DNA from: Candidatus Tenebribacter mawsonii
GTDB taxonomy: Bacteria > Cloacimonadota > Cloacimonadia > Cloacimonadales > TCS61
Length of the DNA stretch: 9,013 nucleotides
Reading direction: 5' to 3'
Assembly: GCA_030765665.1 (NCBI GenBank)
Contig: JAVCCD010000055.1
Location: 1 to 9,013, forward strand
Under the pieces are notes generated by a model. The model saw nothing but the letters and a program-made list of their open reading frames with translations. It ran no database searches and had not been told where the DNA came from. The position numbers were made by a program, and so were the translations under genes. Positions 7,001-9,013 of the stretch are shown here, piece by piece. Positions within the stretch are counted from its first letter, which is position 1. Every line of letters begins with the position of its first letter.

Positions 7001-7811
7001 CTGGAATCAGGTTGAAAGTAATGATAACTACCATTTTTCTTTATGCAAAAACGGAAGCAGATTTAATGGTATCCTTATTGGAGATTTTAATGAGGAAAAT
7101 GAATTGCAGAATTTCTCATTTACAAATTCCATCTTGATATCCAAGAATTTTCTCTTCAACTCCAGATTTAACAAATTAGATTTTAGCAATGAAGAAACTG
7201 GATGGTATAGTTCCAATATTTATTATTATTTTAGAAACATCTCAGGTTCAATGGCAGCTTATAAAACCTATTCTCAAAAGCACAAATTCAATTGGCAGAT
7301 AAAGTACAATTTTAAGAAGATAAAATTTATACATCTCGGAGAATTCCAAGATATCTTATGCGGAGATTTCGAAGTGAGATACAAAGGAAGAAAGTTTTCT
7401 ATTAATAATATTCTGCATAAATTGGAAACCAACCAATTCAAGATCGCTTACAATTCCAAAAATAGTTGGTCTGTGAATACCGGATTTGAGTTAAATTTGA
7501 ATAGCTATAAAATGAACAAGCTCTCTGGAGGTTTGCATTTTAACTATGTTGTTAATACAGGATTAGATCTTACTCATGACCTGTTTGATGAAGATGAATG
7601 GTTAGGGATCTGTTGGGTTATAAACAGCAAATTATTTAAAAATGAATTTATTAATGTTTATACTAATACTTTCTTCAATGATGAGATGGATTTAACATAT
7701 TATGAAATTATAATTAGCCAGATAGGACAAAATTATTCTCCTGGAATTAAGATAAAAAAAGACACTCGTGGTTTTGTTACAGGTGAAGGTTATGTCAGTT
7801 GGGAATTCTAA
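4005..7811 (+). CDS. Secreted heparinase II/III-type polysaccharide lyase with a C-terminal beta-barrel-like region
   Basis: A 1268-residue protein. Residues 1-28 are a signal peptide (KK, then a hydrophobic core LIFVILIFLSISIIIA). Residues about 66-390 form the alpha/alpha toroid: HPSLLFKSEDI, NNHIIE (241-246) and DGSYREGAYYGRY (284-296). Residues about 403-700 form the beta-sandwich: THHDHYEPGAFTL (436-448), FLIDCGYG (455-462) and AQAHNIPLVNG (477-487). By comparison from memory with Pedobacter heparinase II, His243/Glu246, a Tyr near 293-296 and His438 could be catalytic, and His440, Asp458 and His480 could bind zinc. Such enzymes cleave acidic polysaccharides by beta-elimination; the substrate here is unknown. 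A helical linker (about 815-865) leads to some 350 residues of alternating strands ending GYVSWEF with a terminal Phe, resembling an outer-membrane barrel. Family members are usually about 600-800 residues. The start is TTG 4005 or GTG 4014; no ATG occurs before the domain and the ribosome binding site is weak. Confidence 0.85.
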   Translation: MRIVINSYKKLIFVILIFLSISIIIASESNILLEIPHNFFKGILEANYKETPFDEFLPVNSVAIPQPHYPNKKEHPSLLFKSEDIHIIKSRFAREPYRSWGENIIDRALTYNYDLSSPLLYELKRSEAAKSNAFAYFLTSDNDFLETAKVALLNIGDTFPPTTPEGQESQVGWGDWLRAAQSLRNFAVAYDLIYWEFNEDERGNIETQLIKQVKQHHRNFRKFPNNFSRNEIASGIGIPQNNHIIEIATGVATVALVVDDKRAERYFEDAINEVQHGLAMIEVDGSYREGAYYGRYIASIIFPFAHYLNNSTETNIFKVHRLKKFIRWLIDIEKPDGSVPLFDDAFNQSFLFQPLGSGLTEYENELIFLYEEHEENYNKFDLKYIDIFCSFDERTFPLKPDYDPAIFFPDGGMSIFRGEDNLYAFLIGEPGRKNDTHHDHYEPGAFTLSVFNKDFLIDCGYGIRGVNDLNRSWYTSAQAHNIPLVNGLGPDLNPVWGDDLTSEMCDFFGSEQFSVSTVKSNYRGADLTRSVWFANQRYFIVVDEFESNKRKRYSIPWHGLGNFTIDYVTSAKWKQDNFSLDVEFVSTDDSSLLFTTKTGLHTNRVFNNEHQILEAKLPPSKDNKFISIFIPNQIGENQIQATQIEVFSNGYVNARVINEQANNWEDYIILADSVWQCGNVKSDAEIAVIHKNDFEEIEYFSAKNVTFFEIDNNEIFRADKPINITLNLVDTSWFGYLDSKSEASTFIQFFPNLDQGFITFNNRIVEFDSIEPECIIATSASGIFDFTPSQNRIYSTEKYKPYYPMLKYLDHSHDPQTELSDMNHFEKIQLRNEITTLTGEAAISLADSIMNYPLKNLYGITAGIINSAWNAEESFIVNLPQSFKLERDIAGKKVSYFEEGRITDKGLSTNFHRLEIENTLYLQQENYFKDHNFTSAELNYQQYHLYADREKYYNDVDYQITADRFFRDGRIGIQHSKEEQNKSRNGINLIYNSWNSSAIWNQVESNDNYHFSLCKNGSRFNGILIGDFNEENELQNFSFTNSILISKNFLFNSRFNKLDFSNEETGWYSSNIYYYFRNISGSMAAYKTYSQKHKFNWQIKYNFKKIKFIHLGEFQDILCGDFEVRYKGRKFSINNILHKLETNQFKIAYNSKNSWSVNTGFELNLNSYKMNKLSGGLHFNYVVNTGLDLTHDLFDEDEWLGICWVINSKLFKNEFINVYTNTFFNDEMDLTYYEIIISQIGQNYSPGIKIKKDTRGFVTGEGYVSWEF

Positions 7812-7838
7812 ACTCAACTTTTTTACCAATTGACAGAT

Positions 7839-7882
7839 AGCTTTTAGTTTTACAAATTTGATTTTGCTTAAACTAAATTGCT
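7839..7882 (+). terminator. Possible transcript-end hairpin after the lyase gene
   Basis: TTTAGTTT (7843-7850) pairs perfectly with AAACTAAA (7870-7877) around a 19-nt loop, and AGC/GCT outside adds 3 bp across a small bulge. It lies 28 nt past the lyase stop. No T-run follows and the stem is nearly all A-T, so intrinsic termination is doubtful. A weak promoter-like TTGACA (7830-7835) with TACAAA 15 bp later overlaps it and could serve the next gene. Confidence 0.2.
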
Positions 7883-7914
7883 ATAAGGATAAAAATTTAG
7901 AATAATTATTGAAT

Positions 7915-8006
7915 TTGGCCCACATGACAAAAAGAGTACAATAACTCCTACAAAAAAGTTATTGTGTACATTTAAATTGGCGCAGCGTATATATGTTACA
8001 GCCAAT
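7915..8006 (+). other. Imperfect palindromic element A (attC-like?) between the lyase and YARHG genes
   Basis: The outer ends TTGGC (7915-7919) and GCCAA (8001-8005) are complementary. Inside is a perfect 9-bp stem, ACAATAACT (7938-7946) and AGTTATTGT (7957-7965), with a 10-nt loop; ATTGGC (7976-7981) can also pair with GCCAAT (8001-8006). The left end (GCCCA, then TGACAAAA and AGAG) resembles the left end of element B at 8875, past the YARHG gene. A length of about 90 bp with nested imperfect pairing between two genes is reminiscent of integron attC sites, but clear RYYYAAC/GTTRRRY core sites are missing. The hairpins are directly visible; the recombination role is speculative. Confidence 0.3.
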
Positions 8007-8025
8007 ACTAGTAATTGAGGATATT

Positions 8026-8868
8026 ATGAAAAAAGTTTTAATTATCTCTTTTGTAATTTTAATGAGTTTTTCCATTCATTGCCAAAATGTAAACTATGTA
8101 GAACTATTGAATACAATCCCAACAGGATTCCATCTTACGGACTCTTTATTTAATAAATACTTAGGCAATGATGGTATCTTAAATAAATTTAAAGTAACAA
8201 ATTATCAAAGATATGAAATAAAAAATAAATTCATAAATAAGGACAACAATGTTATTACTTTACTCATCTATGAATCTCAAAGCGTAGGAAATAGAGCTTT
8301 TTTGATTTCTTTTTCTAAAGAGGGAAAAATTATTGATGAAAAAAGAATAATGAATGCCTTTGATGGTGATGATTTGACAAAACCTTTTTTTGGTTATACA
8401 TATTCTTTAAAGGGCAAACAAGTAAAAATAAAATATTGTAAAACTAATCCATCAAAAAATTATTCTAACATGTGGGTCGAAAATGATAGTATTTGGTTTG
8501 CTTTTATCAATATTAACGACACAGGATATTTCTTTGAATTTAGTAAAGAAGGATATTCGAATAAAGTACGTTTATTCCCTGAAGTCTCGGATGAATTGCT
8601 TTTAAAATCAGATTTAATTAATTTGACGATAGATGAATTAGTAATAATGAGAAATGAGATTTTCGCAATAAAAGGATATATTTTTAAAACAAATCGTTTC
8701 ATATCATACTTTGCTGTACAAGAATGGTATAATCCAAAATTCGAAAATGTAGGGAATAAATTATCTGAAATTGAAAAAGAAAATATTAAATTAATCAAAG
8801 ATGTTGAACAGACTTTGACTGAAAATGAAAAAGGAAACAATAAATTGCTTAGAGGTTTGTGGTTTTGA
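8026..8868 (+). CDS. Secreted YARHG-domain protein
   Basis: A 280-residue protein. MKKVLIISFVILMSFSIHCQN is a signal peptide; a Cys at residue 19 is preceded by SIH, which is not a proper lipobox, so lipid attachment is uncertain. Residues 25-190 are beta-rich and unrecognised. Residues about 198-262 are a YARHG domain: INLTIDELVIMRNEIFAIKGYIFKTN, YFAVQEWYNP, then LSEIEKENIKLIKDVE. The naming motif YARHG is degenerate here (FAIKG), but the flanking MRNEI, GYIF, WYNP and the IEKxNI helix are kept. YARHG is an extracellular domain of unknown function, often C-terminal. ATG 8026 was chosen over ATG 7993 because TGAGG lies 5 nt before it and the signal peptide begins there. The coding sequence is very AT-rich, and the gene has its own upstream gap and flanking repeat-like elements, suggesting separate acquisition. 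Confidence 0.75.
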   Translation: MKKVLIISFVILMSFSIHCQNVNYVELLNTIPTGFHLTDSLFNKYLGNDGILNKFKVTNYQRYEIKNKFINKDNNVITLLIYESQSVGNRAFLISFSKEGKIIDEKRIMNAFDGDDLTKPFFGYTYSLKGKQVKIKYCKTNPSKNYSNMWVENDSIWFAFININDTGYFFEFSKEGYSNKVRLFPEVSDELLLKSDLINLTIDELVIMRNEIFAIKGYIFKTNRFISYFAVQEWYNPKFENVGNKLSEIEKENIKLIKDVEQTLTENEKGNNKLLRGLWF

Positions 8869-8874
8869 CGAAAC

Positions 8875-8924
8875 TGCCCATAACAAAATAAGAGTTTCCC
8901 TGCTTTCCCATGCATGGAAACTCT
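8875..8924 (+). repeat. Element B: hairpin with GCCCATAACAAAA left end, 3' of the YARHG gene
   Basis: Begins 6 nt after the YARHG stop. The perfect 9-bp stem AGAGTTTCC (8891-8899) and GGAAACTCT (8916-8924) encloses a 16-nt loop, and CCATGCATGG (8908-8917) is itself palindromic. TTTCCC occurs twice (8895-8900, 8904-8909), so the right arm has two possible partners. The left end GCCCATAACAAAATAAGAG parallels that of element A (7915). It may be half of an attC-like site, or simply part of the gene's 3' hairpin region. Confidence 0.4.
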
Positions 8925-8951
8925 GTTGACTAAGCTCGACATGTTTTTTTT
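8925..8951 (+). terminator. Candidate intrinsic terminator after the YARHG gene
   Basis: A short stem GTTGA (8925-8929) and TCGAC (8936-8940), with one G-T pair and a 6-nt loop, is followed after 3 nt by eight T residues (8944-8951). The stem is weak on its own, but the 9-bp hairpin of element B directly upstream could add stability. The T-tract makes this the best terminator-like signal in the window. Confidence 0.35.
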
Positions 8952-9013
8952 CTTATTGAGGATTGCTTTGGTTTGGTTTTATGAAACAGATTTCATTTTG
9001 TATAAGATCAGAG

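Noticed and set aside
8460..8942. 160-residue minus-strand frame over the YARHG gene
   Set aside because: Antisense shadow; composition follows the complementary AT-rich codons and the opposite strand carries a recognisable domain.
8968..9013. Possible start of another gene at the right edge (TTG 8968 or ATG 8981)
   Set aside because: Both frames are open to the window end but for 15 codons or fewer; GAGG before TTG 8968 is suggestive only, and there is no product pattern to judge.

Overview
The window is AT-rich bacterial chromosome with short intergenic gaps. The evidence for a Gram-negative host is indirect: a large secreted protein whose C-terminal third reads like an outer-membrane beta-barrel ending in Phe, and intergenic repeats of the GTCATCCTG...TCGA type that are common in the Bacteroidota/FCB supergroup. 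An FCB-type lineage such as Cloacimonadota would fit, but this is an inference from style and not a taxonomic assignment. No rRNA, tRNA, CRISPR array, transposase or integrase is visible.

Layout. (1) Bases 3-176 hold the C-terminal end of a DUF3267 (putative zincin peptidase) gene whose stop codon lies inside a palindrome. Two palindromes and a degenerate GTCATCCTG-type repeat fill 163-331. (2) Two small genes follow: a two-helix membrane protein (336-533, minus) and an unrecognised helical protein with a TTG start (679-987, plus). (3) A tight three-gene minus-strand operon (3297 down to 1209) encodes a DUF2089 zinc-ribbon/HTH protein, a DUF4097 beta-helix protein and a small SHOCT-like protein. 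The genes overlap by 4 bp and 1 bp, and all three proteins carry the same short SHOCT-like helical module. A good minus-strand promoter at 3537-3565 gives a leader of roughly 230 nt that contains several AT-rich palindromes. (4) Divergently, a VOC-family (glyoxalase-fold) gene at 3589-3969 is followed after 35 nt by a 1268-residue heparinase II/III-type polysaccharide lyase (4005-7811). (5) The last gene (8026-8868) is a secreted YARHG-domain protein of very AT-rich composition. It is flanked by two similar hairpin elements, each starting GCCCA and each lying 3' of a coding sequence.

How the parts relate. The DUF2089-DUF4097-SHOCT operon looks like a cytoplasmic regulatory or envelope-stress type unit resembling the YvlB/LiaX protein families; the shared module suggests the three products assemble. 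The lyase would act at or outside the outer membrane on an acidic polysaccharide, and the VOC protein may share its transcript. The YARHG gene looks like a separately acquired unit. The most unusual items are the lyase/beta-barrel fusion, the exact 18-residue beta-helix period combined with the module shared across the operon, and the attC-like elements around the YARHG gene. Bases 8952-9013 show no supportable gene; two frames are open to the window end but neither has a convincing start.
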